A stretch of DNA of 64,000 bases from Methanoculleus thermophilus (GTDB lineage Archaea; Halobacteriota; Methanomicrobia; Methanomicrobiales; Methanoculleaceae). This document shows positions 33,386 through 41,717 of the stretch, in pieces; position 1 is the first letter of the stretch; each line of letters begins with the position of its first letter. The stretch lies in contig NZ_BCNX01000009.1 in assembly GCF_001571405.1 (NCBI RefSeq), forward strand, positions 60,695 through 124,694, given 5' to 3'. The position numbers were made by a program, and so were the translations under genes. Below the pieces are notes generated by a model. The model was not told the DNA's origin. It ran no database searches and worked only from the letters and a program-made list of their open reading frames with translations.

Positions 33386-34388
33386 CGAGGGGCGTCACCT
33401 CCACTACCATGCCACCGTTAGGGTAGCGCTCGATGACATATTTCTTGCCTGGCAGCTCGGCACGGAGATCGGCAAGCACCCACCATGCCATCTCAACCCT
33501 CCCGTCGCAGATTGCATACTCATCCTCATCGAGAATCTCCAGGATCGCATCGAGATCGCCAGCCGGCTCGAGCACCCCATATACGACGGTCCCGTCGTCC
33601 GTCACCTCATCAAACGGGCGTGCAGTGTTCGCTGCGATTCGCTTTAAGCGTTCCCGCAACTGGACCGAGTCTTTGAAGCTCGACGAGCAGAAATGCACCT
33701 TTGGATCATCCGGAAGCTCCTTCACCCAATCGGCAGCCCCCTTCACCGCATTATGCAGCCCGTCAGCAAGTTCAAGCCCGCGTTCCCGCATGGCAGCAGC
33801 GCAGGTCTCCCCCCACTCCAGTTCATTGATGTTGAGAAAGTCAAGGAGCGGCAAGGCAACGGCAAGGGCACCAATGCCTGGAAGCGCCGGCACCTCGATG
33901 CCGATTACAAAGCCCATCTGACGAGCGAGAATGGCGGAACGGGCGAAGTCTGTCTCCAGAATACGAGGCCAGGACTCATGAGGCGGGTGCAGCCGGATCT
34001 CATCAACCAGCCCCTGCAAGCGCCGAAGCGCAGGTTCGTCCGGCGCGATCCCGGTATATAAATGAATCTGGTGCTCGGGACCAAAATGCTCCTTAAGGCG
34101 CTTCGCGTACTCCACCACCCGGTCGAGGACAAGCAACGGCTCGCCGCCGGTGATCCCGGTGCCAAGAGCACTCATGCTCTCCGCCACCTCGATCGCCTCG
34201 GACGGCGACGTGATCTTTTGCTCGTTCGCGAAGATCGCGTCTTGACCTTTTCGCTCACGCGAGAGTGGGCAGTACCAGCAGGTGCGGTGACACCGACCGG
34301 TCACGAAGAGTACCATCTTTGCACCCTGGTAACAGAGGATGCACCCTGGGCTCAGGTGTTGCCCGCCGGATACTGTTGCTCCCGACAT
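33366..34388 (-). CDS. radical SAM protein, activase-like
   Basis: This 340-residue protein carries the radical SAM cluster motif GRCHRTCWYCPLSRER near residue 31 (C-x3-C-x2-C), preceded by an extra Cys pair, PGCILCYQG, which could hold a second metal site. SAM-binding features are GITGGEPLLVLDRV near 77, EIRLHPPH and VIGIEVPALPGI. It resembles archaeal pyruvate-formate-lyase-activase-like proteins of unknown substrate. Its 3' end overlaps uppS. The KamA-family gene lies about 200 bases upstream on the same strand, so a link between the two is possible. Confidence 0.8.
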   Translation of the reverse strand: MSGATVSGGQHLSPGCILCYQGAKMVLFVTGRCHRTCWYCPLSRERKGQDAIFANEQKITSPSEAIEVAESMSALGTGITGGEPLLVLDRVVEYAKRLKEHFGPEHQIHLYTGIAPDEPALRRLQGLVDEIRLHPPHESWPRILETDFARSAILARQMGFVIGIEVPALPGIGALAVALPLLDFLNINELEWGETCAAAMRERGLELADGLHNAVKGAADWVKELPDDPKVHFCSSSFKDSVQLRERLKRIAANTARPFDEVTDDGTVVYGVLEPAGDLDAILEILDEDEYAICDGRVEMAWWVLADLRAELPGKKYVIERYPNGGMVVEVTPLDAAIKD

Positions 34389-34589
34389 ATGTATCACAGG
34401 TGCTTAACCTATGGGAAGGCGAAGAAGAAAAGACTTGGCAGTTCACGAGAGAGCGCTCTCCCGGGCGCCGGATCCAGGTACAGGCATCTTATCTCTCCAT
34501 CTGGCCGGAAAGACTCAAGAAAGCAAATGGCGGGGGAGGCAGTTGGCATTCAGGGCCGACCGCCCGTTCCTTCCCGGGGAGGAGGGGGT

Positions 34590-35708
34590 CTACATCGCTC
34601 CACTGGGCCCTCTCACTCTCCCTTCGTCGACCAGTTCGGTGTAATCATCGAACCAATAGGCATTCGGGTTGCTCTTGTAGATCATGAACCGTCCGCGATC
34701 ATCAGGGTTTGCCGCCTGGTTGTACTTGAAGAACGTGTATTCATCAGTCTTCCCCACGACCTCAATCTTGCCGGTAGCGTGGGATATCACAAACCTGGCC
34801 CGCTTCGCAAGTCCCGAGCAGACTGCCCGTGCCTGCTCGAATATCCTGTAGGACTCCTCTACCGGAACCGCAAACGGCTTGTTCCCGACTGTAGGGCGGC
34901 ACTGGAAGACATAGTACGGGTGGATACCGATCGATGCCAATTTGTTAAACAATCCAGCAAGCACTCCAGGATGATCGTTGATGCCGCGGAGCAGTGGCGT
35001 CTGGTTCATGACGATCGCTCCGGCGTCCTGAAGAAGGGAGACTGCCTGGCGTGCGGCCTCGGTCAGTTCACGCGGGTGGTTAAACTGAGCAATGATGTAG
35101 ATGCGTTTATCATCCAGGCTGTATTGTCGGACCATATCGAGCAATGCAGGGTCGTTGATGATCCGGTAGGGATTATATGCAAGCATCTTTGTGCCAATTC
35201 GGATGATCCCGATATGATTAATATCACGTAGTTGCCGGATGATCTCGGTCAGCCGGCCAGTCTCAAGGGTCAGGGGGTCGCCCCCGGTCAGCAGGACGTT
35301 ATTGATCTCCGGGTGGTCGCGAATATAGTCAAGCCCTTTGGAGACGTCTTTATTCACTTCACGTGCATCCTTGATGAAGAGGCGTTTGCGGAAACAGTAG
35401 CGGCAGAGACCTCCACAGGCATCGCTCACCAGCATGAGGGCAGTCTCCCGGTACTTGTGCTGCAACCCCGGCGCACGGGTATACCGGTGTTCCGATGAGG
35501 GATCGAGATGCCCCCAGGGCTCAAGTTCACCCGGGTTAGGGATGATCAATCTCCGGATGGGATCCTTGAGATCTTCCCAGTTAATCAGGGAGAGGTAGTA
35601 ATCGTTCGATCGGAATGCAAAGAGATCTGTAACGCGTTTAAGTTCGGCACGCTCTTTTGCATCGATATTGGCAACCTGTTCCAATGATACAAGGTACTTC
35701 GGCTTCAT
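34590..35708 (-). CDS. KamA-family radical SAM protein (lysine 2,3-aminomutase-like)
   Basis: The 372-residue protein has the radical SAM motif CGGLCRYCFRKRLF near residue 98, NNVLLTGGDPLTLE near 135, RIGTKMLAYNP, and substrate/PLP-region segments QFNHPRELT and MNQTPLLRGINDHP. KamA enzymes use PLP and SAM to move amino groups; in methanogens the true lysine aminomutase (AblA) provides beta-lysine for osmolytes. This protein is shorter than AblA and no ablB acetyltransferase is adjacent. The canonical PLP-lysine region reads QCRPTVGNKPFAVP. The substrate is therefore uncertain. Confidence 0.82.
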   Translation of the reverse strand: MKPKYLVSLEQVANIDAKERAELKRVTDLFAFRSNDYYLSLINWEDLKDPIRRLIIPNPGELEPWGHLDPSSEHRYTRAPGLQHKYRETALMLVSDACGGLCRYCFRKRLFIKDAREVNKDVSKGLDYIRDHPEINNVLLTGGDPLTLETGRLTEIIRQLRDINHIGIIRIGTKMLAYNPYRIINDPALLDMVRQYSLDDKRIYIIAQFNHPRELTEAARQAVSLLQDAGAIVMNQTPLLRGINDHPGVLAGLFNKLASIGIHPYYVFQCRPTVGNKPFAVPVEESYRIFEQARAVCSGLAKRARFVISHATGKIEVVGKTDEYTFFKYNQAANPDDRGRFMIYKSNPNAYWFDDYTELVDEGRVRGPSGAM

Positions 35709-35982
35709 AATCCTCCTTTTTCGTTGACACTCTCCTCTACGCGATACAGCCAGCAGTAATCGGGCCGCATAAGAGCGAGATCAAGAATGGCGATCCATAT
35801 ACGCAAACGGTTTATGGGAGTTCCATGCTCTCATGCAGGAAACCATTGCCCGGGATATGTGACTTTAGAGTGTCAGACCTATTATTACCTGAAAAATAGC
35901 TTTGAGAATACTTAAGATTTTGGCCCGAACCCGCAAAAACGGTCAAAGTCAGGCCAGTCTTTAAGAGGCCTTAAATTTTTGA

Positions 35983-36357
35983 TTACTTTTTTTTACGAGC
36001 CATAGAGAGAATATCGACCACATACTTCCCCTCTTTTTCAAGACCAACGACAAATTCGTCAGATTTTGCCAATTTCTCAATATTCAACTCGTATGATCCG
36101 GGGCCAAGGATCCGGATGCTCTCAATCCGGTCAAAGACCTCGATCTCCTTCCTCTGTCGATCCGGCCGGACCTCAAGTACATCGCGCCCGGTCTCCCTCA
36201 CGATCTCACTGACGGTTTTTTCTTTCAGCACATCGTCGTGTCGTTCAGCCTCACGAATGTAGAGAAATTTCTTCCCACCGCAACTAGGGCATCCTTTCAA
36301 GATCTTCGTCGAACCGTCTTCAAACTCCCTACCGCATTGCGTACACTTGTGAGGCAT
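35983..36357 (-). CDS. zinc-ribbon protein linked to the Era-like GTPase
   Basis: The 124-residue protein starts at MPHKCTQCGREF, preceded by AGGTGA; an upstream GTG exists. The N-terminal zinc ribbon is CTQC...CPSC. A charged middle (EAERHDDVLKEKTVSEIVRE) and a C-terminal domain (IRILGPGSYELNIEKLAKSDEFVV) follow, ending in a Lys-rich tail. This protein, DUF2073 and the Era-like GTPase form a gene trio conserved in Euryarchaeota. Ribosome assembly or RNA binding is a reasonable guess from the GTPase, but nothing here proves it. Confidence 0.8.
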   Translation of the reverse strand: MPHKCTQCGREFEDGSTKILKGCPSCGGKKFLYIREAERHDDVLKEKTVSEIVRETGRDVLEVRPDRQRKEIEVFDRIESIRILGPGSYELNIEKLAKSDEFVVGLEKEGKYVVDILSMARKKK

Positions 36358-36379
36358 CTCAATCACCTGTGATCACTGT

Positions 36380-36754
36380 TCACCTTGAGGAAGAGATCCA
36401 TGCGCTGATGAGATCTTTCTCCTTCTTTATAGTCTTGAGCTGGTTTGCAGGCCCAATAACCGTTAGCCGGGCTTCAGAACGTTTCCCGCCAAGGAGCCTT
36501 GAGAGAAAACCTTCCTGGACGTCTTTGACAGGGTAGGTCTCCATCTCGATACCGCTAAACCCGTCAGGCGTGATCTCCCGCATCGTAATCTCAATAAGTT
36601 TGCTCTGCTCATCCGGCGCGAGGCCCTTTTCCAGGATAACGATGTTGCCCTCCATAACATCGTCGAGGATCAGACGAATCTTCTCCATGCCTGTAAGCCG
36701 GTCAAGGCGTTCTGCCGAGATAAGGTCTATCTGTACACCCTGTATCATCTCCAT
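36380..36754 (-). CDS. DUF2073 family protein
   Basis: This 124-residue archaeal protein of unknown function starts with an ATG sharing a base with the GTPase stop. It contains GVQIDLISAERLDRLTGMEKIRLILDDV (in part), an EKGLAPDEQSKLIEITM segment and GFLSRLLGGKRSEARLTVIGP. The fold is likely alpha/beta. It lies between the Era-like GTPase and the zinc-ribbon gene with coupled or very close spacing, so the three likely act together. Confidence 0.85.
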   Translation of the reverse strand: MEMIQGVQIDLISAERLDRLTGMEKIRLILDDVMEGNIVILEKGLAPDEQSKLIEITMREITPDGFSGIEMETYPVKDVQEGFLSRLLGGKRSEARLTVIGPANQLKTIKKEKDLISAWISSSR

Positions 36755-37395
36755 CACCCAAAATAGGATGCCATCGTTTCATATAGTTCGTCTACATTGC
36801 TCCCCTCTAGACCCGATATGGCGACCACGGGGTGCTGGGGAAACGCACTCTTGATCCGCGCAGGTGACGCATCGGGAAGATCAATCTTGTTTGCGACAAT
36901 CAAAACCGGGAGATTTCTGCTCTCAATAATCCCCACCATCATGATGTTCACCTGCTGGAACGGGTCCTGTGTGGAATCAAGCATATAGATGACACCATCA
37001 ATGTCCTCCCGGAGCCAGTGCATCGCCTCGGCAACTCCTTCGGTTGCCTCCCGCGCCCGCTTGATCGCCTCCTCTTTCTCGAAACCGTACTCGAGAAACT
37101 CATTGTAGTCGATCTTGGTTGTCACACCCGGCGTATCGACGATATCAAAGGTGATCGCGTGACCGTTGCTGCCCGTGATGGTTATATTCTCCTTACGGCG
37201 CACACGACGGGTTTCGTGAGGCACCTCGCTGACAGGCCCGACTGCGTCCCCAATCCAATCCCGGACGATCCTGTTGGCAAGCGTCGTTTTGCCGGCATTG
37301 GGCGGGCCATAGATCCCAATGCGACGGGTCCGCTTCCCAAAGAACGCCTGAAGGATTCGGGAGATCCTTTGTTTTGTACGAACTAATATGCTCAT
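36754..37395 (-). CDS. Era-like GTP-binding protein
   Basis: This 213-residue GTPase has G1 GIYGPPNAGKTTLANRI near residue 27, switch region DAVGPVSEVPHETRRVRR, G3 DIVDTPGVTT, and G4 VANKIDLPDA, followed by GLEGSNVDELYETM. It has no KH domain, so it is shorter than bacterial Era. It heads a three-gene operon with DUF2073 and a zinc-ribbon protein. The divergent promoter region towards the CBS-protein operon is about 210 bases. Confidence 0.9.
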   Translation of the reverse strand: MSILVRTKQRISRILQAFFGKRTRRIGIYGPPNAGKTTLANRIVRDWIGDAVGPVSEVPHETRRVRRKENITITGSNGHAITFDIVDTPGVTTKIDYNEFLEYGFEKEEAIKRAREATEGVAEAMHWLREDIDGVIYMLDSTQDPFQQVNIMMVGIIESRNLPVLIVANKIDLPDASPARIKSAFPQHPVVAISGLEGSNVDELYETMASYFG

Positions 37396-37531
37396 CTGGC
37401 ACCTTCTGATTGTCCATTTCGCGTATACTTACGTATGCTATGACACTCCCAGATAAATATAATTATATGTTCCATTCTGCATATGCCATCGGATATGGAG
37501 GAGAAACAGCAATTCGCTGGTGAGAGAATTC

Positions 37532-37539
37532 TTTTATAT
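37532..37539 (+). promoter_or_regulatory. TATA box of the CBS-protein operon
   Basis: TTTTATAT lies 67 bases before the first start codon, which is preceded by AGGAG at 37596-37600. The expected transcript would have a leader of roughly 45 bases. Confidence 0.5.
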
Positions 37540-37606
37540 TGTCAAAACCTAGATACACCTGAACCTGGATAATCGGCTCTCAAAACGACCGAATTAGGAG
37601 AATCCT

Positions 37607-38170
37607 ATGATGAATAATAGCGATACCATCCACTTCGAGACACGTGTTCCAGTCAGGGAGGTCATGCGGAGCCATCCTACGACCATCGATGTGGGGGAAA
37701 CAGTCGCCCGAGCGGCGCAGTCGATGTGCCGTGATGAGGTCGGTAGCTGTATCGTGCTGCAGAATAACCTACCCATCGGGATTGTTACGGAGGAGGATAT
37801 TAATTGTAAAGTCGTCGCAAAAGACCTAAAGCCAAGTGAGGTTTATGTCAGCGAGATCATGAGCACCCCCCTGATCACGATCGGGGCAGAGAAGTTAGTC
37901 GGTGATGCGGCGGCGATGATGGTGAAAAACCGTGTCCGAAGGCTCCCTGTCGTCGAGAACCAGATGGTCATCGGGATCGTGACCGTCAGGGATATCCTCA
38001 CCGTAGCGGCCGAAGTGAACGAGTTGCTGGCGGACCTTATCGAGATCAACCGAGAGGAGGAATACGCCATGGGCGTCTGTGATCGGTGCGGGAAGATGTC
38101 CGACGACCTCTCACGAGTCGATAGCCTTATGCTCTGTCCCACCTGTCGGGAAGAGGAGCAGTTGCTATGA
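37607..38170 (+). CDS. CBS-pair protein with C-terminal zinc ribbon
   Basis: This 187-residue protein has two CBS motifs (REVMRSHPTTIDVGETVARA, then SEIMSTPLITIGAEKLVGDA), each closing with GIVT-type strands, and a C-terminal zinc ribbon (VCDRCGKM...LCPTC). CBS pairs bind adenosine ligands such as AMP, ATP or SAM. The first gene of a five-gene CBS operon; its stop overlaps the next ATG (ATGA). Two adjacent ATGs (37607 and 37610) are both suitably placed after AGGAG. Confidence 0.88.
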   Translation: MMNNSDTIHFETRVPVREVMRSHPTTIDVGETVARAAQSMCRDEVGSCIVLQNNLPIGIVTEEDINCKVVAKDLKPSEVYVSEIMSTPLITIGAEKLVGDAAAMMVKNRVRRLPVVENQMVIGIVTVRDILTVAAEVNELLADLIEINREEEYAMGVCDRCGKMSDDLSRVDSLMLCPTCREEEQLL

Positions 38171-38922
38171 AAGTGACCTCAAACCTGATGGTGGATATAC
38201 CCACTCTACGGTGTGATGATTACATCACCAAAGCACGGAGCGTGCTCCGCGACGACGTCTTCCGTGAACTCTACGTTGTTGATGAGAAGGATCGCCTGAT
38301 GGGCTACCTTGATATAACCGACGTCCTGCGAGTGACGGACACCAAATCGAACGTTACCGTTGGGGGGTTTGTCAGGGAGGCTGCACAGGTCACCCCCGAG
38401 ACACCCCTCGTTGAGGTTGCCCGCGCAATAATGAGTGCCAATACAAATAGTGCCGCTGTTGTTGATGAAAACGGTTCATTCTTGGCCGGAGTACTCTTTT
38501 CCGAACTCTTTCCGGTCCTGATCTCGCGCTACAATATACCCGGGCGGGTTGATGATGTCATGTCACGCAAACCCGTCACCTGCACGTCCCAGGACCCCAT
38601 ACATCGGATTTATAACCTGATTGTAACAAGTGGCTTTATTGCGTTCCCGGTAATGCAGAAGAACGAAGTCATCGGCATCGTCTCCCGGAGAGACCTCCTG
38701 CGTGCAGGAAGCATCCGTGCATCGGTGAAGAACCAGGCGGAAACCACAGTGGACCGGGTGATGACGACACCCGTCATCAGTGTAGCGCCCGATGATCAGA
38801 TCGCAACGGCGAGCCGACTGATGGTCGACCACGACATCAGCCTCCTCCCGGTCATCGATGAGAGGAAGAGGCTCGTCGGCGTTATCGACCGTCATGATGT
38901 CCTGAGCTGTCTCGCCCGGTAA
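38167..38922 (+). CDS. four-CBS-domain protein
   Basis: The 251-residue protein is built entirely from four CBS motifs. The better preserved are near 125-185 (VDDVMSRKPVTCTSQDPIHR, then IGIVSRRDLLRA) and 190-250 (VDRVMTTPVISVAPDDQIAT, then VGVIDRHDVL). The first two (VDIPTLRCDDYITKARSV and VREAAQVTPETPLVEVARA) are more divergent and lack the V-x-x-I/VM opening. No catalytic or DNA-binding part is present. It is translationally coupled to the previous gene (ATGA). Confidence 0.88.
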   Translation: MKVTSNLMVDIPTLRCDDYITKARSVLRDDVFRELYVVDEKDRLMGYLDITDVLRVTDTKSNVTVGGFVREAAQVTPETPLVEVARAIMSANTNSAAVVDENGSFLAGVLFSELFPVLISRYNIPGRVDDVMSRKPVTCTSQDPIHRIYNLIVTSGFIAFPVMQKNEVIGIVSRRDLLRAGSIRASVKNQAETTVDRVMTTPVISVAPDDQIATASRLMVDHDISLLPVIDERKRLVGVIDRHDVLSCLAR

Positions 38923-38961
38923 GGGCGCCTCCGGACATTAACCTTCCAGAGGAGTGATACC

Positions 38962-39909
38962 ATGCAACCACACTCGAATAATTCTGATAAGAAACCGGCT
39001 GACAGGCTCCTGAAGATGCCGGGCAAGTTCGATCGCGGACCGGTCGATTTCAAGTCACGCCCCGCAGACTACGAAGGCGAGATCATGACAATCGCCACAA
39101 GGAATGTCGTGACAGCCCAACGAACCACCCCAATCATCCAGGCTGTCGAGATCATGACTCGTGAAGGGTTCCGCCGACTGCCGATCATTGATGCGGGAAC
39201 GCGCCATCTCCGCGGGATCGTGACCGTCACCGATATCATCGACTTCATGGGCGGCGGCGACAAGTTCAATCTGGTGCAGGTCAAGCACGGAGGGAACTTC
39301 CTTGCGGCCATCAACGAAGGGCTACGCGAGATCATGACCTCGAATACTATTACGATGCCAGTTGCCGGGAGCATTGGCGATGCAGTCGATATCATCGTCA
39401 ACCGGAATATCGGCGGGATCCCCATCACCGACCCAGAAGGAACCTTAAAAGGCATCGTAACGGAGCGCGATGTGATGAAGGTGCTCACCACCGAGCATTC
39501 CAATCGCAAGGCAGAAGATATCATGAAACCCTCGGTGCGTGTCACAAGCCCCGATACCCCAATCGGCAAGGTCTGTGAAGAGATGATTAAATGCAGGTTC
39601 CGGCGGCTCCCGGTCGTCGTGGATGATGTTCTCTGCGGTATCGTTACCGCCACCGATATCATGAATTATCTTGGGAAGGGCAAGGCCTTTGAGCAGTTGA
39701 CGACCGGAGATGCTGCCGAGGTGATGGGAGCACCGGTGCGGTCGCTCCTCTCTGGAGAACTCCACACCATCACGCCGGATCGGAATATTCACGATATTGC
39801 CGTCGAGATGATTCAGCGTCGTGTCGGGGCGCTTCCCGTGATAGAGGACTCCCACCTCGTGGGGCTCGTGACGGAGTATGACCTTGTAAAAGCATTTGCA
39901 GAGGAGTGA
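38962..39909 (+). CDS. four-CBS-domain protein with basic N-terminal tail
   Basis: This 315-residue protein has a charged tail of about 30 residues (SDKKPADRLLKMPGKFDRGP) followed by four CBS motifs: IMTIATRNVVTAQRTTPI, LREIMTSNTITMPVAGS, AEDIMKPSVRVTSPDTPI, and AAEVMGAPVRSLLSGELHTI with LVGLVTEYDLVKA at the end. An insertion (FNLVQVKHGGNFLAAINEG) sits between the first and second. It starts 39 bases after the previous gene with AGAGGAGTGA upstream of the ATG. Confidence 0.88.
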   Translation: MQPHSNNSDKKPADRLLKMPGKFDRGPVDFKSRPADYEGEIMTIATRNVVTAQRTTPIIQAVEIMTREGFRRLPIIDAGTRHLRGIVTVTDIIDFMGGGDKFNLVQVKHGGNFLAAINEGLREIMTSNTITMPVAGSIGDAVDIIVNRNIGGIPITDPEGTLKGIVTERDVMKVLTTEHSNRKAEDIMKPSVRVTSPDTPIGKVCEEMIKCRFRRLPVVVDDVLCGIVTATDIMNYLGKGKAFEQLTTGDAAEVMGAPVRSLLSGELHTITPDRNIHDIAVEMIQRRVGALPVIEDSHLVGLVTEYDLVKAFAEE

Positions 39910-39915
39910 AGAAGT

Positions 39916-40758
39916 ATGCGTGCCGTTGATGTGATGTCCGCTCCGGTGCACGTCGTTGCACCAACCGATAACGTCGCCTATGCGCGAAACCTGATGCTCA
40001 AGCACCGCGTGTCAAGGCTCCCGGTCATGGAAGAGGAGACGCTCCAGGGCATCCTCACCAAGAAAGATATCGCGTATCGACTCAGGCAGACGGAACCAAT
40101 GTGGCGTCGGCGACCCATCGACCGGATACCGGTCAGCATACTGATGGCACCTAACCCGATTACTGTAACTCAGGAGACCGGTATCCGGGATATCGCGATC
40201 AGAATGCTCGACCGGGACATCTCGGGACTACCCGTAGTCGACGATGATGGCAAGGTGGTCGGCATCGTCACCAAACTTGACGTTATGCGTTCTGCCTACG
40301 TACGCGGGCTGCAAGCCCGGGTCGACGAGATTATGGAAGAGGCAGTCACGGTCAACCGGTATCACTCACTTGACCATGTCATCAACACGATTCAGGGAAA
40401 AAACGATAAACTTATCGTTGTCAATGACAATGGAAGCCTTGCCGGCATTATTACGGAGAGTAATCTCGCGTTCTATGAGTACCTGGATGAACGGATGAAT
40501 CTGCCCAGAAAGGACGTCAAACATCTCCGAAAGGAAGAGCCGGCGGGGCAGAAACGGTTCAGGTACGTCGTAGAGGTATCGGCAGTTGCAGAGGACATCA
40601 TGAGCCGTCCTGTCATCACCATCGCTCCGAACGCATCCCTGCAGGACGCCGTCGGGCTGATGCTGGAGCACCAGATCAACAGTCTCGTCGTAGTGGAGGA
40701 TGATGATATTCAGGGTGTGCTCAAGAGAGATGATATCATCAAGGAAGTGGCAAAATGA
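39916..40758 (+). CDS. four-CBS-domain protein
   Basis: The 280-residue protein has four CBS motifs: AVDVMSAPVHVVAPTDNVAY, SILMAPNPITVTQETGIRD, VDEIMEEAVTVNRYHSLDH (degenerate, with LIVVNDNGSLAGII), and AEDIMSRPVITIAPNASLQD. It begins six bases after the previous stop, with GAGGAGTGAAG as ribosome binding site, and overlaps the next gene by four bases. No other domain is visible. Ligand unknown. Confidence 0.88.
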   Translation: MRAVDVMSAPVHVVAPTDNVAYARNLMLKHRVSRLPVMEEETLQGILTKKDIAYRLRQTEPMWRRRPIDRIPVSILMAPNPITVTQETGIRDIAIRMLDRDISGLPVVDDDGKVVGIVTKLDVMRSAYVRGLQARVDEIMEEAVTVNRYHSLDHVINTIQGKNDKLIVVNDNGSLAGIITESNLAFYEYLDERMNLPRKDVKHLRKEEPAGQKRFRYVVEVSAVAEDIMSRPVITIAPNASLQDAVGLMLEHQINSLVVVEDDDIQGVLKRDDIIKEVAK

Positions 40759-41537
40759 GCGACAGATTACAGGTACTTATCAAAGACGTGATGGCAAAAC
40801 CGATCACCATCGCCAAGTCTGCCTATGTCAGCGAAGCGCTCGAGAAGATGCTTGATGAGGGCGTCGATCCCCTTATCGTGACCAACAACGGCACGGTCAT
40901 CGGCACAACATCCCGTGCGGCAATCGCCGAGTCACTCGGGAGCAGAAAGACCCATACACTGAAAGCCACATCCATACATGTCGCAAACACCGTCGAAGAG
41001 AACTTCACCTCCGCGTACCCGGATCAGAGCATCGACATTCTGGTGCCGCTGCTCCAGCGCTACAAACTCGTCGTGGTACTTGATTCCGATCACCGTCTCA
41101 TAGGACAGGTGACGGCAGGTGACCTCCTCAAAGTGCTCCGGCCGGCCGGCAACCTCCTGGAAACAATGGAACCGGCGCATTTCATTCAGGCCGAGGAGCG
41201 GGCTGTCCACCTCCGCAGGAGGATGCTGGACAACAACATCAACCGGTTCATCGTCGAGGACGGAGATACGGTCCTTGGGATCGTCACGGAGACCGACGTC
41301 GCAAAAGCGCTCCATGCTTTCAAGGACATCGTGGAAGGAACCCGCCAGGACTACCGGATCAGAAACCTGCTCGTGCGCGATATCATGAGTTCGCCCCTGA
41401 TCTCGGTGGACGCGGATACGGACGTCTCGGATGTCATCGATCTCATGCTCAAGAAGAACATCAGTTCCGTCCCGGTCATGCAGGACGGCAAGATTGCCGG
41501 AATCGTAACCAGGAATTCGCTTGTTCAGGCCCTGTGA
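40755..41537 (+). CDS. four-CBS-domain protein, last of the operon
   Basis: The 260-residue protein has four CBS motifs. The first (IKDVMAKPITIAKSAYVSEA) and the last (VRDIMSSPLISVDADTDVSD, then IAGIVTRNSLVQAL) are clear. The two central ones (ENFTSAYPDQSIDILVPLL and MEPAHFIQAEERAVHLRRRM) are diverged. Start overlaps the previous stop (ATGA). A short pyrimidine-rich stretch with a T6 run (41553-41560) follows the gene and may end the transcript. Confidence 0.88.
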   Translation: MSDRLQVLIKDVMAKPITIAKSAYVSEALEKMLDEGVDPLIVTNNGTVIGTTSRAAIAESLGSRKTHTLKATSIHVANTVEENFTSAYPDQSIDILVPLLQRYKLVVVLDSDHRLIGQVTAGDLLKVLRPAGNLLETMEPAHFIQAEERAVHLRRRMLDNNINRFIVEDGDTVLGIVTETDVAKALHAFKDIVEGTRQDYRIRNLLVRDIMSSPLISVDADTDVSDVIDLMLKKNISSVPVMQDGKIAGIVTRNSLVQAL

Positions 41538-41717
41538 GAGGGGCTCTGAAAAATCTTTTTTGCGGCCGGCGAGGTTCGGTCAGTGGTATTCAATCAGAGA
41601 TCAGGTCTTATTACCGGTATCTGCAACTCCGCCCGTTGAGTTCCTGGCGGCGGGTCTCACCCGACCCGGCACCAACCATTAATACCCCATAACCAGAAAC
41701 GATATCACGATATTTCC

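Noticed and set aside
34062..35231. 389-codon frame opposite the two radical SAM genes
   Set aside because: It crosses two convincing genes and their gap with no family features.
37607..41537. CBS operon as IMP dehydrogenase or a channel regulator
   Set aside because: No catalytic barrel, chloride channel or magnesium transporter segment is present in any of the five proteins.
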